Shown here: positions 1-8,576 of the stretch, in pieces
Position numbering within the stretch: the first letter of the stretch is position 1
Layout: every line of letters begins with the position of its first letter
Assembly: GCF_014892575.1 (NCBI RefSeq)
Contig: NZ_JADBGI010000006.1
Location: 124,001 to 188,000 of the forward strand
Direction: 5' to 3'
DNA length: 64,000 nt
Origin: Nocardiopsis coralli
Lineage (GTDB): Bacteria; Actinomycetota; Actinomycetes; Streptosporangiales; Streptosporangiaceae
Position numbers and translations under genes: made by a program
The notes under the pieces: generated by a model
What the model was told of the DNA's origin: nothing
The model's database searches: none
Seen by the model: the letters and a program-made list of their open reading frames with translations, nothing else

Positions 1-257
1 GTCTGGCCGAGCGCGTCGAACATCATCTCCGACACGTAGTTCTCTCGGCTCGCGGCCGGGCTGTACCGCCACGCACGTCCCTCACGTGCCCGGTCGACCA
101 CCTTCTTCTTGGCGAGCCGGTCGAGCACGGTCATGACGGTCGTGTGTGCCAGGTCGCGATCGGCCAGGGCCTTACCCACCTCACGAACCGTCATCGGTTC
201 ATTGCGTGCCCACAGTACATCCATCACCGCGCGTTCGAGTTCGCCAAGCCGATTCAT
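1..257 (-). CDS. BlaI/MecI/CopY-family repressor (N-terminal part, runs off left edge)
   Basis: Only the first 85 codons are present. The protein begins MNRLGELERAVMDVLW and has the winged-helix pattern of BlaI/MecI/CopY repressors, with the recognition segment HTTVMTVLDRLAKKKVV at residues 38-54. Members are dimeric repressors of beta-lactam, copper or envelope-stress genes and are inactivated through a BlaR1/M56 membrane protease, often encoded just downstream; that gene would lie outside the window. The ATG at 255-257 is the first start in frame and lies 24 bp from a TAC-rich dyad that looks like an autoregulatory operator. The family call is secure; the regulated process cannot be told from here. 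Confidence 0.85.
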   Translation of the reverse strand, partial: MNRLGELERAVMDVLWARNEPMTVREVGKALADRDLAHTTVMTVLDRLAKKKVVDRAREGRAWRYSPAASRENYVSEMMFDALGQ

Positions 258-280
258 GCCAGTGAGTCTACCGGCGCATC

Positions 281-297
281 TACTACGCGTTGTCGTA
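281..297. promoter_or_regulatory. Putative BlaI operator
   Basis: TACTACGCGTTGTCGTA is a near-palindrome (TACTAC - 5 bp - GTCGTA, one mismatch) directly upstream of the BlaI-type gene. Known BlaI operators in staphylococci and mycobacteria are built on TAC/GTA arms. Autorepression is inferred. Confidence 0.5.
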
Positions 298-392
298 CCC
301 CCACGTTAAATCTGGATGGCCTGTGGGCAAGGCGTTCTTGACCCGTTCGGCAGGGGTGTGGCGCTCCGTCACCGGCAGGGTAGGGACCGGGC

Positions 393-920
393 ATGGCTAC
401 CGACAACCCCACGGACATCACCCTCCTCCGTGGAGACATCACAGAGCAGCACGTCGACGCCGTCGTCAACGCCGCGAACAGCTCCCTCATGGGCGGCGGC
501 GGGGTCGACGGCGCGATCCACCGTGCGGGCGGACCGACGATCCTGGAGGGGTGCCGCGCCCTGCGGTCCTCGGAGTTCCCGGAAGGGCTCCCGGCGGGAC
601 GGGCCGCTGCCACGACCGCCGGCGACCTTCCCGCACGCTGGGTGATCCACACCGTCGGCCCCGTGTACAGCAAGGAGGAGGACCGGAGCGGGCTTCTGGC
701 CTCGTGCTTCACCGAGTCGCTACGGATCGCGCACGGGCTGGGCGCGGGGTCGATCGCTTTCCCCGCGATCTCCACGGGTGTCTACCGCTGGCCGGTGGAG
801 GACGCGGCGCGGATCGCGGCGCAGGCGGTGCGCACGGCACCGGAGAGCGTTCCCGACATCCGGTTCGTTCTGTTCAGCGACCGGGCGCTGGCGGCGTTCG
901 AGGAGGCGTTCGCACCCTGA
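393..920 (+). CDS. Macrodomain ADP-ribose hydrolase (YmdB-like O-acetyl-ADP-ribose deacetylase)
   Basis: A 175-residue single-domain macro protein. The N-terminal ITLLRGDITEQHVDAVVNAA and NSSLMGGGGVDGAIHRAGG segments form the ADP-ribose pocket (Asn and Asp of NAANSSLMGGGGVDGAI), and FPAISTGVYRWP is the conserved second loop. The family removes acetyl or ADP-ribosyl groups from O-acetyl-ADP-ribose or modified proteins. It stands alone and converges on the downstream SDR. The ATG at 393 is preceded by TAGGGA and a 6-nt spacer, a weak version of the leaderless start pattern seen elsewhere in this window; no Shine-Dalgarno sequence is visible. The enzyme class is secure and the physiological substrate is not. 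Confidence 0.9.
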   Translation: MATDNPTDITLLRGDITEQHVDAVVNAANSSLMGGGGVDGAIHRAGGPTILEGCRALRSSEFPEGLPAGRAAATTAGDLPARWVIHTVGPVYSKEEDRSGLLASCFTESLRIAHGLGAGSIAFPAISTGVYRWPVEDAARIAAQAVRTAPESVPDIRFVLFSDRALAAFEEAFAP

Positions 921-943
921 GCGCCTGCGTCGGCGGCGTTCCC

Positions 944-1735
944 TCAGAGCGCGTGGCCGCCGGCGACCTGCAGTACCTGGCCGGTGATCCAACGGGCCTG
1001 GTGGGAGGCGAGGAAGACCACCGCGTCCGCGATGTCCTCGGGCTCGCCCACGCGTCCCAGAGGCACGACCGAGCGGGCGTGCTCGAGCGTCTCGCCCTCC
1101 ATCCAACCCGTCTGGACCGGGCCGGGAGCGACGGCGTTGACGCGGATCCCGGTCGGGCCGAGGTCCAGGGCGAGTCCGCGGGTCAGCGATTCCAGGGCGG
1201 CCTTCGACGTGCCGTAGGCGACCTGGCCGGGGAACGCACGGGCGGCGTCGGTTGAGATGTTGACGGCGCAGGGCGGGTCCCCGGCGTCCTCGACGAGGGC
1301 GCGGCGGCGGGCGAGCTGGGAGATGAGCAGGGCCGGGGCGACCGAGTTGACCCGGTAGGTGCGTTCGAGGGTCCCGGCGGTGAGGGTGTCGACGGTGTCG
1401 GGGCTCTCGCAGTGCGCGGCGTTGTTGACCAGCACGTCCACGGGGCCGAGGAGGTTCTCGACCTCCTCCAGCAGGCGTCCGGGGGCGTCGGGCTCGGAGA
1501 GGTCGGCGGTCACGGACACGGCCCCGGGCAGGTCGGTGACCAGGTCGGCCACGCCTTCGCCGTCGGGGGTGACGTGGTCCCAGTGGGCGCCCTCGGGTTC
1601 GGGTTCGGCGCGGCCGAGGTTGTGCACGGCCACACGGGCGCCCTCGGCGGCGAAGGCCCGTGCGACGGCGGCGCCGATGCCCGCGCCGGCCCCGGTGACG
1701 AGGACGGTGCGATCCCTGAGCCCGGTGTCGATCAT
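944..1735 (-). CDS. Short-chain dehydrogenase/reductase
   Basis: A classical SDR of 263 residues. The cofactor loop TGAGAGIGAAVARAF lies near residue 15, the NNAAH stretch near residue 105, the Ser and YGTSKAA catalytic tetrad region near residue 174, and the PGPVQTGW motif near residue 205. It ends with the family's usual WITGQVLQVAGGHAL tail. The family oxidises or reduces alcohols and ketones with NAD(P)(H); an FabG-like or small-molecule role cannot be decided. It lies 75 bp downstream of the photolyase gene on the same strand, so a shared transcript is possible, and converges on the macrodomain gene. Confidence 0.88.
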   Translation of the reverse strand: MIDTGLRDRTVLVTGAGAGIGAAVARAFAAEGARVAVHNLGRAEPEPEGAHWDHVTPDGEGVADLVTDLPGAVSVTADLSEPDAPGRLLEEVENLLGPVDVLVNNAAHCESPDTVDTLTAGTLERTYRVNSVAPALLISQLARRRALVEDAGDPPCAVNISTDAARAFPGQVAYGTSKAALESLTRGLALDLGPTGIRVNAVAPGPVQTGWMEGETLEHARSVVPLGRVGEPEDIADAVVFLASHQARWITGQVLQVAGGHAL

Positions 1736-1810
1736 GGTGTGCCCCCCGTGTGTGGTCTCCCCCGGAACGCGACCGATCCTAACGAGCGCCCACGTCCCGG
1801 CCCAGGGAAT

Positions 1811-3115
1811 TCAGCCGCCCTCGGGGTCGGCGATGGGTTCGGGGTATCCGGGCGGGGGCGGGTCCTGGGCCCAGGGCGTGTGCGCACTGCGTCCGGGAAG
1901 GTCGGCCAGTTCGGGAACGTGCCTCCGGACGTAGACGCCCTCGGGGTCGAAGCGGCGTGCCTGGCGCAGGGGGTTGAACCCGCGGTTGGGGCGCGTGTCG
2001 TTGCCCGTGCCGGCCACCCACTGCCAGTTCCCGTGGTCGTCGGCGACGTCTCCGTCGTACAGGTGCGCGTCGAAGTGGGCGACGCCGTGGCGCCAGTGCA
2101 CGCGCAGGGTGCGGGTGAGGAAGGCCGCGGTGATCATGCGGGCCCGGTTGTGCATGAAGCCCTCGTCGAGGAGCTGGCGCATGCCGGCGTCGACGATCGG
2201 GACGCCGGTGCGCCCCTGTTTCCAGGCCTCGAGTGCGTCCGGATCCTCGTGCCAGGTGCGGCCGCGGTCTCGGTAGTCGTGCACGGTGATGCCGGGGAAG
2301 GCTGCGGTGACCTGGTGGTGGAAGTCGCGCCAGGCCAGCTGCCGCACGTAGGCGTCGCCGCCGCGGGCGTGGGCGGCCCGTTCCAGTTCCAGCGCGGACA
2401 GGCAGCCGAAGCGGAGGTCGGCCGACAGCTGGGAGGTGGCCCGGCCGGGGAGGTCGTCGTGGCGGTCGGGGTACTCGGCCAGGCCGCCGTCGAGCCAGTC
2501 GTTCCGGCGTGTGCGGGCGCGCGCTTCGCCCCCGCGCAGGGGCACGCGTGCGGGGACACCCCGGCCCTCCTCGGGCAGGTGGCCGGGGATCGTTCCGGGT
2601 TCGGGGCCCGAGGGCACGGGCACGCGGTCGGGTGCGGGCAGGACCGGCCTGCGCTCGGTACCTTCCCAGGCGCGCCAGTAGGGGGTGAAGACCTTGTAGT
2701 GGTCCCCGCCGACCGGGGTGAGGGCGCCGGGCGGGACGACGGTGAGCCCCGGGTGCGTGTGCACGCGCAGGCCCGTGCAGGAGAGCCGGTCCAGGCGCCG
2801 CTGCGCGGTACGGCTCACCCCGGCGGACAGGTGGACGTCGGTGGCCCCGGTCTCCTGGGCGAGGGCGTGCACCTCCTCGGCGGTCTCCCCCTGACGTACG
2901 AACAGCTCTCCTCCGCGGGCGCGCAGGGTCGCGCGCAGGTCCGCGAGGGCGTCGGCGAGGTAGGCGTTGCGGTTGCGCGACGCCCGCCCGGTCAGCGCCG
3001 GGTCGAGCACGAACACGGGCACGGCCCGGTCGTTCTGCTCGAGCGCGCGGGCGAGCGCGGGGTGGTCGTGGACGCGCAGGTCCTGGGTGAACAGCACGAG
3101 GGCGGTCTCTGCCAC
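1811..3115 (-). CDS. phr: Deoxyribodipyrimidine photolyase (class I CPD type)
   Basis: A 434-residue photolyase that splits UV-induced cyclobutane pyrimidine dimers using FADH- and blue light. The N-terminal alpha/beta antenna domain starts ALVLFTQDLRVHDHPALARA. The helical FAD domain carries FGCLSALELERA, DAGMRQLLDEGFMHNRARM, HYDGDV-type and GNWQWVAGTGNDTRPNRGFNP segments typical of the family. I chose the GTG at 3113-3115 because homologues begin at this point and GAGGAAGG lies just upstream; the frame stays open for another 66 codons but that part has no family similarity. It is divergent from a DUF523-DUF1722 gene, a pairing also seen as phr-ybgA in enterobacteria. Confidence 0.92.
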   Translation of the reverse strand: MAETALVLFTQDLRVHDHPALARALEQNDRAVPVFVLDPALTGRASRNRNAYLADALADLRATLRARGGELFVRQGETAEEVHALAQETGATDVHLSAGVSRTAQRRLDRLSCTGLRVHTHPGLTVVPPGALTPVGGDHYKVFTPYWRAWEGTERRPVLPAPDRVPVPSGPEPGTIPGHLPEEGRGVPARVPLRGGEARARTRRNDWLDGGLAEYPDRHDDLPGRATSQLSADLRFGCLSALELERAAHARGGDAYVRQLAWRDFHHQVTAAFPGITVHDYRDRGRTWHEDPDALEAWKQGRTGVPIVDAGMRQLLDEGFMHNRARMITAAFLTRTLRVHWRHGVAHFDAHLYDGDVADDHGNWQWVAGTGNDTRPNRGFNPLRQARRFDPEGVYVRRHVPELADLPGRSAHTPWAQDPPPPGYPEPIADPEGG

Positions 3116-3207
3116 CAGGCCTTCCTCACTCTCGGTCACGGTTGTGGCCACTGAATCCGGGTGGTGACCACGGTGCCAGAGAGCGAGCCTGCGGGTAGGG
3201 GGAACAC

Positions 3208-4191
3208 ATGAAGCCGAACAACCCTCCGGAGACGACGAACGCCCCCCGCCCGCTGGTGGGGGTGTCCAGTTGCCTGCTCGGCGCCCCGGTGCGCCACAAC
3301 GGAGGGCACTCACGCCACCGGTTCCTCACCGACGAGTTGGACCGGTTCGTGGACTGGCTCCCGGTGTGCCCGGAGGCGGAGATCGGACTGGGCACACCGC
3401 GCCCGACCCTGCGGCTGCGGCGCCGCGAGGAGCAGGACCGGGTGGTCTCCAACGCCGACGGGGCCGACCACACCGACGCTCTCGCCTCCATCGCCGACCA
3501 GCACCTCGACCGCCTGCGCGAGGCCGACGGGTACGTGCTGAAGAACAAGTCGCCCAGCTGCGGGCTGTTCGCCCTCCCGGTCGCAGGCGAGGAGGGTCAG
3601 AGGGTGAGCGGCAGCGGGCGCGGGGCCTTCGCCGACCGGCTCACGCGCCTGCTGCCGTCCCTGCCGGTGGAGGAACAGGGCCGGCTGATGGACGCCTCGC
3701 TCCGGGAGTGGTTCGTGGAACGGGTCTTCGCGCACGCGCGGCTGCGGACCCTGTTCGCGGGCGACTGGCGGCCGAAGGACCTCGTGGACTTCCACACCCG
3801 GCACAAGCTCCAGCTCATGGCGCACTCGCCGGAGGGCTACCGGGAGACCGGACGCCTGGTGGCGCGGGCCGGCGAGCGCCCGCGGCAGTGGACGGAGGAG
3901 GCCTACACCGCGGCCTTCCACCGCGCCCTGGCCGTGCGCACGAGTCGGGGCAAGCACGCCAACGCACTCCAGCACGCGTTCGGGATGCTGAGCCCGCTCC
4001 TCGACGACGGGCGCCGCCACGACCTGCTGGCCTCCATCGAGGACTACCGGCAGGAGCGTGCTCCGTTGAGTCTGCCGACGGCCCTGCTGCGCCACCACTG
4101 CGGGTCGGAGGAGGTGCCGTGGGCGCGGGACCAGACCTACCTGCGGCCGTACCCGGACGATCTCCGTCTGAGGCACGCCGTGGCCGTGTGA
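3208..4191 (+). CDS. DUF523-DUF1722 (YbgA-like) protein
   Basis: A 327-residue two-domain protein. Residues ~15-160 are DUF523, with VGVSSCLLGAPVRHNGGH and conserved Cys residues at CPEAEIGLG and SPSCGLF. Residues ~165-325 are DUF1722, with FHTRHKLQLMAHSPEGY and the GKHANALQHAFGML stretch. The function is unproven. Genes of this family (ybgA) sit beside DNA photolyase in many bacteria, and here the gene is divergent from phr with about 90 bp between starts, which supports a link to light or UV repair. The conserved cysteines suggest metal or Fe-S binding (inference). Confidence 0.88.
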   Translation: MKPNNPPETTNAPRPLVGVSSCLLGAPVRHNGGHSRHRFLTDELDRFVDWLPVCPEAEIGLGTPRPTLRLRRREEQDRVVSNADGADHTDALASIADQHLDRLREADGYVLKNKSPSCGLFALPVAGEEGQRVSGSGRGAFADRLTRLLPSLPVEEQGRLMDASLREWFVERVFAHARLRTLFAGDWRPKDLVDFHTRHKLQLMAHSPEGYRETGRLVARAGERPRQWTEEAYTAAFHRALAVRTSRGKHANALQHAFGMLSPLLDDGRRHDLLASIEDYRQERAPLSLPTALLRHHCGSEEVPWARDQTYLRPYPDDLRLRHAVAV

Positions 4192-4224
4192 CACAGAGAC
4201 GAACACACACGGGGAGTAATTGGC

Positions 4225-4230
4225 TACACT
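4225..4230 (+). promoter_or_regulatory. Candidate -10 box for the esterase gene
   Basis: TACACT within the 107-bp gap between the DUF1722 gene and the esterase gene. It is one of very few AT-rich patches here. No convincing -35 was seen. Confidence 0.35.
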
Positions 4231-4298
4231 GAGTAACTACCCCGAGGCCGGGTGCCCCTGTCCCCGGCCACCCCTCCCCGTTCCTCCGAGGTGTCGGT

Positions 4299-5294
4299 GT
4301 GTTCACGTCCTTGTCCTGGCGTCCCCTCGTCCTCGCGTCCTCCTGCACCGTCGCGATGGTCGCCGTGACCCTGGCGACCGTCCCGTCCGAGGGCCTGGTC
4401 GAGCGGGTCGAGGCCCGGCTGCCCCAGAGCGCGCCGGAGCTGACCGCGCACGAGATGCGCCTGCCCGAGGAGGGAGGCACTCCCCTGGCCGCCCCGCACC
4501 CCGAACCGGGCGGGGTCGCCGCGTGCGAGGAGGGCGGCAGCGACGAAGTACTCGCCCTCGACGACGACGGCGCCCCGGGCGGACAGCGACCCCTCTGGGT
4601 GCACCGGCCCCCGGGCCCCGACAGCGCCGACCTGCCCGTCCTGTACCTGCTGCACGGCTCGGCCTCCACCCACGTCACGCTCATGGAGCAGGGCCTGGGC
4701 CCCCTGCTGGACCGCGAGATGTGCCGAACCGGGGTGGAGTTCGTGGTCGCCGCACCACACGGGCAGGAGTCCGGCGGGGCGGCGACCGAGTGGGCCGACG
4801 CCGCCGACGGGTCCTTCGGCCTGGAGAGCTTCGTCACCGGCGACGCGGTCGAGGCGGTCGAGGGCGAGCACGGGCGGCACCGGAACCTGCGTGCGATCGG
4901 CGGGTTCTCCATGGGCGGGTACGGCGCAGCGAACCTGGCACTGCGCAACACCGAGCTGTACACCCAGGTCGCCTCGTTCGGCGGGTACTTCGGCGCGGAC
5001 GACCCGCACGGGGTTCTCGGCGACGACACCGCCGAGCACTCCCCCGACCGGCTCCTCGACCGCGGGGGCCCCGACGACCTCCGGTTCGTGCTGGTGGAGG
5101 GCGACGACGAGCACCCGGGGCCGGAGGACGGGGGCGTGCGCGGGGAGGCCGAACGCTTCGCCGGGCTGCTCGAGGACCGCGGTATGACGGTCGCCACCGA
5201 CCACCCCGACGGCGGACACGACTTCGAGACCTGGAAGAGCTCCGTTCCCACCGCCGTCGACTTCCTCGCCGCCGGGTGGGCCGCGTCCCCCTGA
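4299..5294 (+). CDS. Exported alpha/beta-hydrolase esterase (esterase D / antigen 85-like)
   Basis: A 331-residue protein. Residues 1-30 form a signal peptide or anchor (MFTSLSWRPLVLASSCTVAM). The hydrolase domain follows, with the strand VLYLLHGSASTH (oxyanion region), the nucleophile elbow GGFSMGGYGAANLAL (Ser of GFSMGG) and a late HDFETWK that supplies the catalytic His. Layout matches the esterase/mycolyltransferase-like PF00756 family. It probably acts outside the membrane on an ester substrate that I cannot name. The GTG start at 4299 follows GAGGTG. Genes on either side give no pathway hint. Confidence 0.82.
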   Translation: MFTSLSWRPLVLASSCTVAMVAVTLATVPSEGLVERVEARLPQSAPELTAHEMRLPEEGGTPLAAPHPEPGGVAACEEGGSDEVLALDDDGAPGGQRPLWVHRPPGPDSADLPVLYLLHGSASTHVTLMEQGLGPLLDREMCRTGVEFVVAAPHGQESGGAATEWADAADGSFGLESFVTGDAVEAVEGEHGRHRNLRAIGGFSMGGYGAANLALRNTELYTQVASFGGYFGADDPHGVLGDDTAEHSPDRLLDRGGPDDLRFVLVEGDDEHPGPEDGGVRGEAERFAGLLEDRGMTVATDHPDGGHDFETWKSSVPTAVDFLAAGWAASP

Positions 5295-5414
5295 TCTCCC
5301 CTTTTGTCAAGACCCGGCCCCTCGGACCGTCCGGTTGGGAACAGTGTGTACCTTCGTCGCTGTTGACGACAGCGGTTGACGGCACGACTCGGACGATTCG
5401 GAAGGGACCCACCG

Positions 5415-6716
5415 GTGGCTGGAAGCGTTCCCACGGGAGATCAGGCGGTAGTCCCGTCCAGGGTCGCGACGGTCAGCCTGCACACCTCCCCCCTCGACCA
5501 GCCGGGGACCGGTGACGCGGGCGGCCTCAACGTGTACGTGGTCGAGGTGGCCCGGCGCATGGCCGAGCGCAACGTGGCCGTGGACATGTTCACCCGCGCC
5601 ACCGACCCCGACCTCCCGCCGGTCGTCGAGCTCGTCCCGGGCGTGAACGTGCACCACGTCCCGGCCGGACCGTTCGGACGCCTCGACAAGAACGCACTCG
5701 CCGACCACCTGTGCCCCTTCATCTTCGGGATGCTGCGCGCCGAGGCCGAGGCGGCGCCCGGCCACTACGACCTCGTGCACGGCCACTACTGGCTGTCCGG
5801 CCGCGCGGGCGTGGCCGCCGCCCGCCGCTGGGGCGTTCCGATGGTGCAGACCATGCACACCATGGCGCGGGTGAAGAACGCGGCGCTGGCCGACGGCGAC
5901 AGCCCCGAACCCGAGCTCCGCGTCAAGGGCGAGGACCAGCTCGTGCGCCAGGCCGACCGGCTCATCGCCAACACCGAGGACGAGGCGCGCCAGCTGGTCG
6001 ACCACTACGGGGCGAGCGAGAACCGCATCAGCACGATCCCGCCCGGTGTGGACCTGGACGTGTTCACCCCGGGCGACCGCCGTTCCGCCCTGCGCCGCAT
6101 AGGGCTGCCCGACGACACGGAACTGTTGCTGTTCGTGGGCAGGGTCCAGCGTCTCAAGGCCCCGGACGTGCTCATCCGCGCCGCCGCCGAGCTGATCGAA
6201 CGCGACCCCTCCCTGCGTGACCGGCTCGTGGTCGGGGTGGTCGGCGGGCTCTCCGGCGGGGGCATGCGCGAACCCCGGATGCTCACCGACCTGGCCCGTT
6301 CCCTCGGCGTGGCCGACGTCGTGCGCATAGAACCGCCGCAGTCGCGCTCCCGCCTGGCCGACTACTACCGCGCCGCCACGGCCACGGTGGTGCCCTCCTA
6401 CTCGGAGTCCTTCGGGCTGGTGGCCGTGGAGTCGCAGGCCTGCGGCACCCCGGTGGTGGCCGCGCGGGTGGGCGGGCTGTCCACCGCGGTGGCCGGCGGG
6501 GTGTCCGGTGTGCTCGTGGACGGCCACGACCCTGCCCACTACGCCGCAGAGCTGCACCGGCTCATCGACGAACCGGCCTGGCGTGCGAAGCTGGCGACCG
6601 CGGCTCCGCGCCACGCCGCGACCATGGGCTGGTCGCGCACGGTCGACGAACTGCTCGACGTGTACGGCCGGGCCCTCGCCCCCCGCGCACCGCTCCCCAT
6701 AGCCGCCTGCCGCTGA
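5415..6716 (+). CDS. mshA: D-inositol-3-phosphate glycosyltransferase MshA
   Basis: A GT4-family glycosyltransferase of 433 residues. It joins GlcNAc from UDP-GlcNAc to 1L-myo-inositol-1-phosphate, the first step of mycothiol synthesis. Diagnostic features are SLHTSPLDQPGTGDAGGLNVY near the N terminus, the HGHYWLSG and TMHTMARVKN segments of the inositol-phosphate site, FVGRVQRLKAPDVLIRA at the start of the second Rossmann domain, and SYSESFGLVAVESQACG for nucleotide-sugar binding. The GTG at 5415 has GAAGGGA seven bases upstream and matches the start of homologues. The next gene, a YbjN protein, follows mshA in many actinobacteria. mshD of the same pathway is at 42.6 kb. Confidence 0.95.
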   Translation: MAGSVPTGDQAVVPSRVATVSLHTSPLDQPGTGDAGGLNVYVVEVARRMAERNVAVDMFTRATDPDLPPVVELVPGVNVHHVPAGPFGRLDKNALADHLCPFIFGMLRAEAEAAPGHYDLVHGHYWLSGRAGVAAARRWGVPMVQTMHTMARVKNAALADGDSPEPELRVKGEDQLVRQADRLIANTEDEARQLVDHYGASENRISTIPPGVDLDVFTPGDRRSALRRIGLPDDTELLLFVGRVQRLKAPDVLIRAAAELIERDPSLRDRLVVGVVGGLSGGGMREPRMLTDLARSLGVADVVRIEPPQSRSRLADYYRAATATVVPSYSESFGLVAVESQACGTPVVAARVGGLSTAVAGGVSGVLVDGHDPAHYAAELHRLIDEPAWRAKLATAAPRHAATMGWSRTVDELLDVYGRALAPRAPLPIAACR

Positions 6717-6759
6717 CGCGGTACGGGCGGCCGACACCGACGAGGAAGGGACACCCCTG

Positions 6760-7266
6760 GTGACCAGCAACCCCGCGCGCGAGGCCGCCGTCGAGGCGGT
6801 CACCGCGGCAGTGGCCGAAGCAGGACTTGACGTGGAGATCCCCCGCGAGGGCTCCTTCCTGGTCACGATCCCGGGCAACGCCAAGCTCAAGACCCTGGTG
6901 TGGCTGGAGGCCGGCCCGCACAGCCTCACCCTCACTTCGTTCTTCTGCCGACAGCCCGACGAGAACCACGGCGACTTCTACCGCTGGCTCATGCAGCGCA
7001 GCGCCGAGATGTTCGGGATGGCCTTCACCGCGGACGAGGTCGGCGACGTGTACCTGCGCGGGCGGCTTCCGCTGTCCGGCGTCACACGGGAGGAGGTCGA
7101 CCGCCTGCTCGGGTGTGTGCTGACCTACACCGACGAGAACTTCAACGCCGCCCTGGAACGCGGTTTCGCCTCGGCGATCCGCAAGGAGTGGGCCTGGCGC
7201 ACCGAGCGGGGCCACGACACCCGGAACCTGCGCGCGTTCGCGCACCTGGCCGAGCAGCCGGAGTGA
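6760..7266 (+). CDS. YbjN domain protein
   Basis: A 168-residue protein of the YbjN family (type III secretion chaperone-like fold), with VTIPGNAKLKTLVWLEAG, the aromatic stretch FYRWLMQRSAEMFGMAF and a DEVGDVYLRGRLPL strand pair. In actinobacteria it commonly sits directly behind mshA, and here it starts 43 bp after mshA with GAGGAAGGG nine bases upstream of GTG, consistent with an operon. No catalytic residues are evident. A chaperone or adaptor role is plausible but unproven. Confidence 0.85.
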   Translation: MTSNPAREAAVEAVTAAVAEAGLDVEIPREGSFLVTIPGNAKLKTLVWLEAGPHSLTLTSFFCRQPDENHGDFYRWLMQRSAEMFGMAFTADEVGDVYLRGRLPLSGVTREEVDRLLGCVLTYTDENFNAALERGFASAIRKEWAWRTERGHDTRNLRAFAHLAEQPE

Positions 7267-7340
7267 GACGGGGCGGCCGCGCGGGTGGCCTTCGCCCCGA
7301 ATGCACGGGGTGAGCTGCGCGGTCCGGGCCGGGGGCTCGT

Positions 7341-7353
7341 TAGGGTGGGCGGT
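7341..7353 (+). promoter_or_regulatory. Leaderless promoter of gpmA
   Basis: TAGGGT at 7341-7346 followed by a 7-nt spacer to the ATG of gpmA. There is no Shine-Dalgarno sequence, so transcription should begin at or next to the start codon. Confidence 0.6.
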
Positions 7354-8100
7354 ATGGGAACTCTGGTACTGCTGCGACACGGTGAGAGTGTCTGGAACGC
7401 CAAGGGCCTGTTCACCGGCTGGGTGGACGTGGACCTGTCGGCCACGGGCGAGGAGGAGGCCCGCCGCGGCGGTGACCTGCTCCAGGAAGCCGGCGTGCAG
7501 CCCGACGTCGTGCACACCTCGCTGCTCAAGCGCGCGATCCGCACCGCCAACCTGGCGCTGGAGAACGCCGACCTGAGCTGGCTGCCGGTCGAGCGCTCCT
7601 GGCGCCTGAACGAGCGCCACTACGGTGCGCTCCAGGGCAAGGACAAGGCTCAGACCCGCGAGGAGTACGGCGAGGACCAGTTCATGGTCTGGCGCCGCTC
7701 CTACGACACCCCGCCGCCGGTCATCGCCGACGACGACACCTACTCCCAGGCGGGCGACCCGCGCTACGTCGAGCTCCCCCCGGAGCTGATGCCGCGCACC
7801 GAGTGCCTCAAGGACGTGCTCGAGCGCACCCTGCCGTACTGGTACGACCAGATCGTTCCGGAGCTGGCCGCGGGCGCCACGGTGCTGGTGGTCGCGCACG
7901 GCAACTCGCTGCGCGCGCTGGTCAAGCACCTGGACGGGATCAGCGACGAGGAGATCGCCGGGCTGAACATCCCCACCGGCATCCCGCTGCGCTACGACCT
8001 GGACGACGACTTCCACCCGACCAACCCGGGCGGCACGTACCTGGACCCGGAGGCCGCGAAGGCCGCCATCCAGGCCGTCGCGAACCAGGGCAAGAAGTGA
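7354..8100 (+). CDS. gpmA: 2,3-bisphosphoglycerate-dependent phosphoglycerate mutase
   Basis: A 248-residue cofactor-dependent mutase that interconverts 3- and 2-phosphoglycerate in glycolysis. It starts [20 protein letters not shown], with the phosphohistidine in LLRHGES at residue 9. [32 protein letters not shown] and the second His in [15 protein letters not shown] are all present. Length equals the usual ~250. The frame is open for 23 codons upstream but homologues begin at 7354, and the TAGGGT box seven bases before it supports a leaderless start here. A hairpin terminator follows. Confidence 0.95.
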   Translation: MGTLVLLRHGESVWNAKGLFTGWVDVDLSATGEEEARRGGDLLQEAGVQPDVVHTSLLKRAIRTANLALENADLSWLPVERSWRLNERHYGALQGKDKAQTREEYGEDQFMVWRRSYDTPPPVIADDDTYSQAGDPRYVELPPELMPRTECLKDVLERTLPYWYDQIVPELAAGATVLVVAHGNSLRALVKHLDGISDEEIAGLNIPTGIPLRYDLDDDFHPTNPGGTYLDPEAAKAAIQAVANQGKK

Positions 8101-8118
8101 CCCGGCGCTGACCGAGGT

Positions 8119-8151
8119 GTCGGGCCCGCGTCCGTGGGGCGCGGGCCCGAC
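8119..8151. terminator. Hairpin terminator between gpmA and the dsrE gene
   Basis: A perfect 12-bp GC stem, GTCGGGCCCGCG (8119-8130) with its complement at 8140-8151 and a 9-nt loop. It separates two convergent genes and could serve both. No U tract. Confidence 0.7.
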
Positions 8152-8209
8152 GTGTGTCCGGAGGCCGGGGACCGGGCCGGAGAGCAGGGCCCGGAGGCAG
8201 GGGCCCGGG

Positions 8210-8572
8210 TCAGTAGACGAGCGCCTGGGCGCCGTCGGCGAGGGTCTCCTCCACGAAGGTGGGGGCGCCCGCGATGCGCACCCCCTCCGCGAGGTCGTCC
8301 TGGGTGAGGTCCCGGCGGGCGGCGCACTGCGTGCACACCGTCACGGTTCCGGCCGCGAGCACGGCGCCGAGGAGATCGGCCAGAGGGGCGGCGTGCGGCA
8401 GGTCGAGGTCCAGGGTCTTCCGGGCGACGGCGAACCACGCCGCCTCCCCGGTCAGCCACAGCGAGACCTCGACCCCGCTCGCCACGGCCGCCGCAGCGAC
8501 CGTGAACGCCTGGTTGCACCGCTCAGGCGCCTCAGCACCGGCGGTGACCTTGATCACCAACGAACGAGCCAT
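8210..8572 (-). CDS. DsrE/DsrF-like family protein
   Basis: A 120-residue protein with the DsrE fold: SLVIKVTAGAEAPERCNQAF at the start, a hydrophobic strand (VEVSLWLTGEAAW) and VCTQCAARR at residues ~80-88, where DsrE-type proteins carry their sulfur-handling Cys. Family members move persulfide sulfur or act as small redox proteins. The gene starts 4 bp after the stop of the GIDE-type membrane protein, so the two are co-transcribed. The Cys pair CTQC makes a redox or sulfur role likely, though the partner is unknown. Confidence 0.82.
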   Translation of the reverse strand: MARSLVIKVTAGAEAPERCNQAFTVAAAAVASGVEVSLWLTGEAAWFAVARKTLDLDLPHAAPLADLLGAVLAAGTVTVCTQCAARRDLTQDDLAEGVRIAGAPTFVEETLADGAQALVY

Positions 8573-8576
8573 GGCG

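Noticed and set aside
1412..3154. 580-codon + strand frame opposite SDR and photolyase
   Set aside because: Antisense shadow; composition mirrors the photolyase codons and no motif is present.
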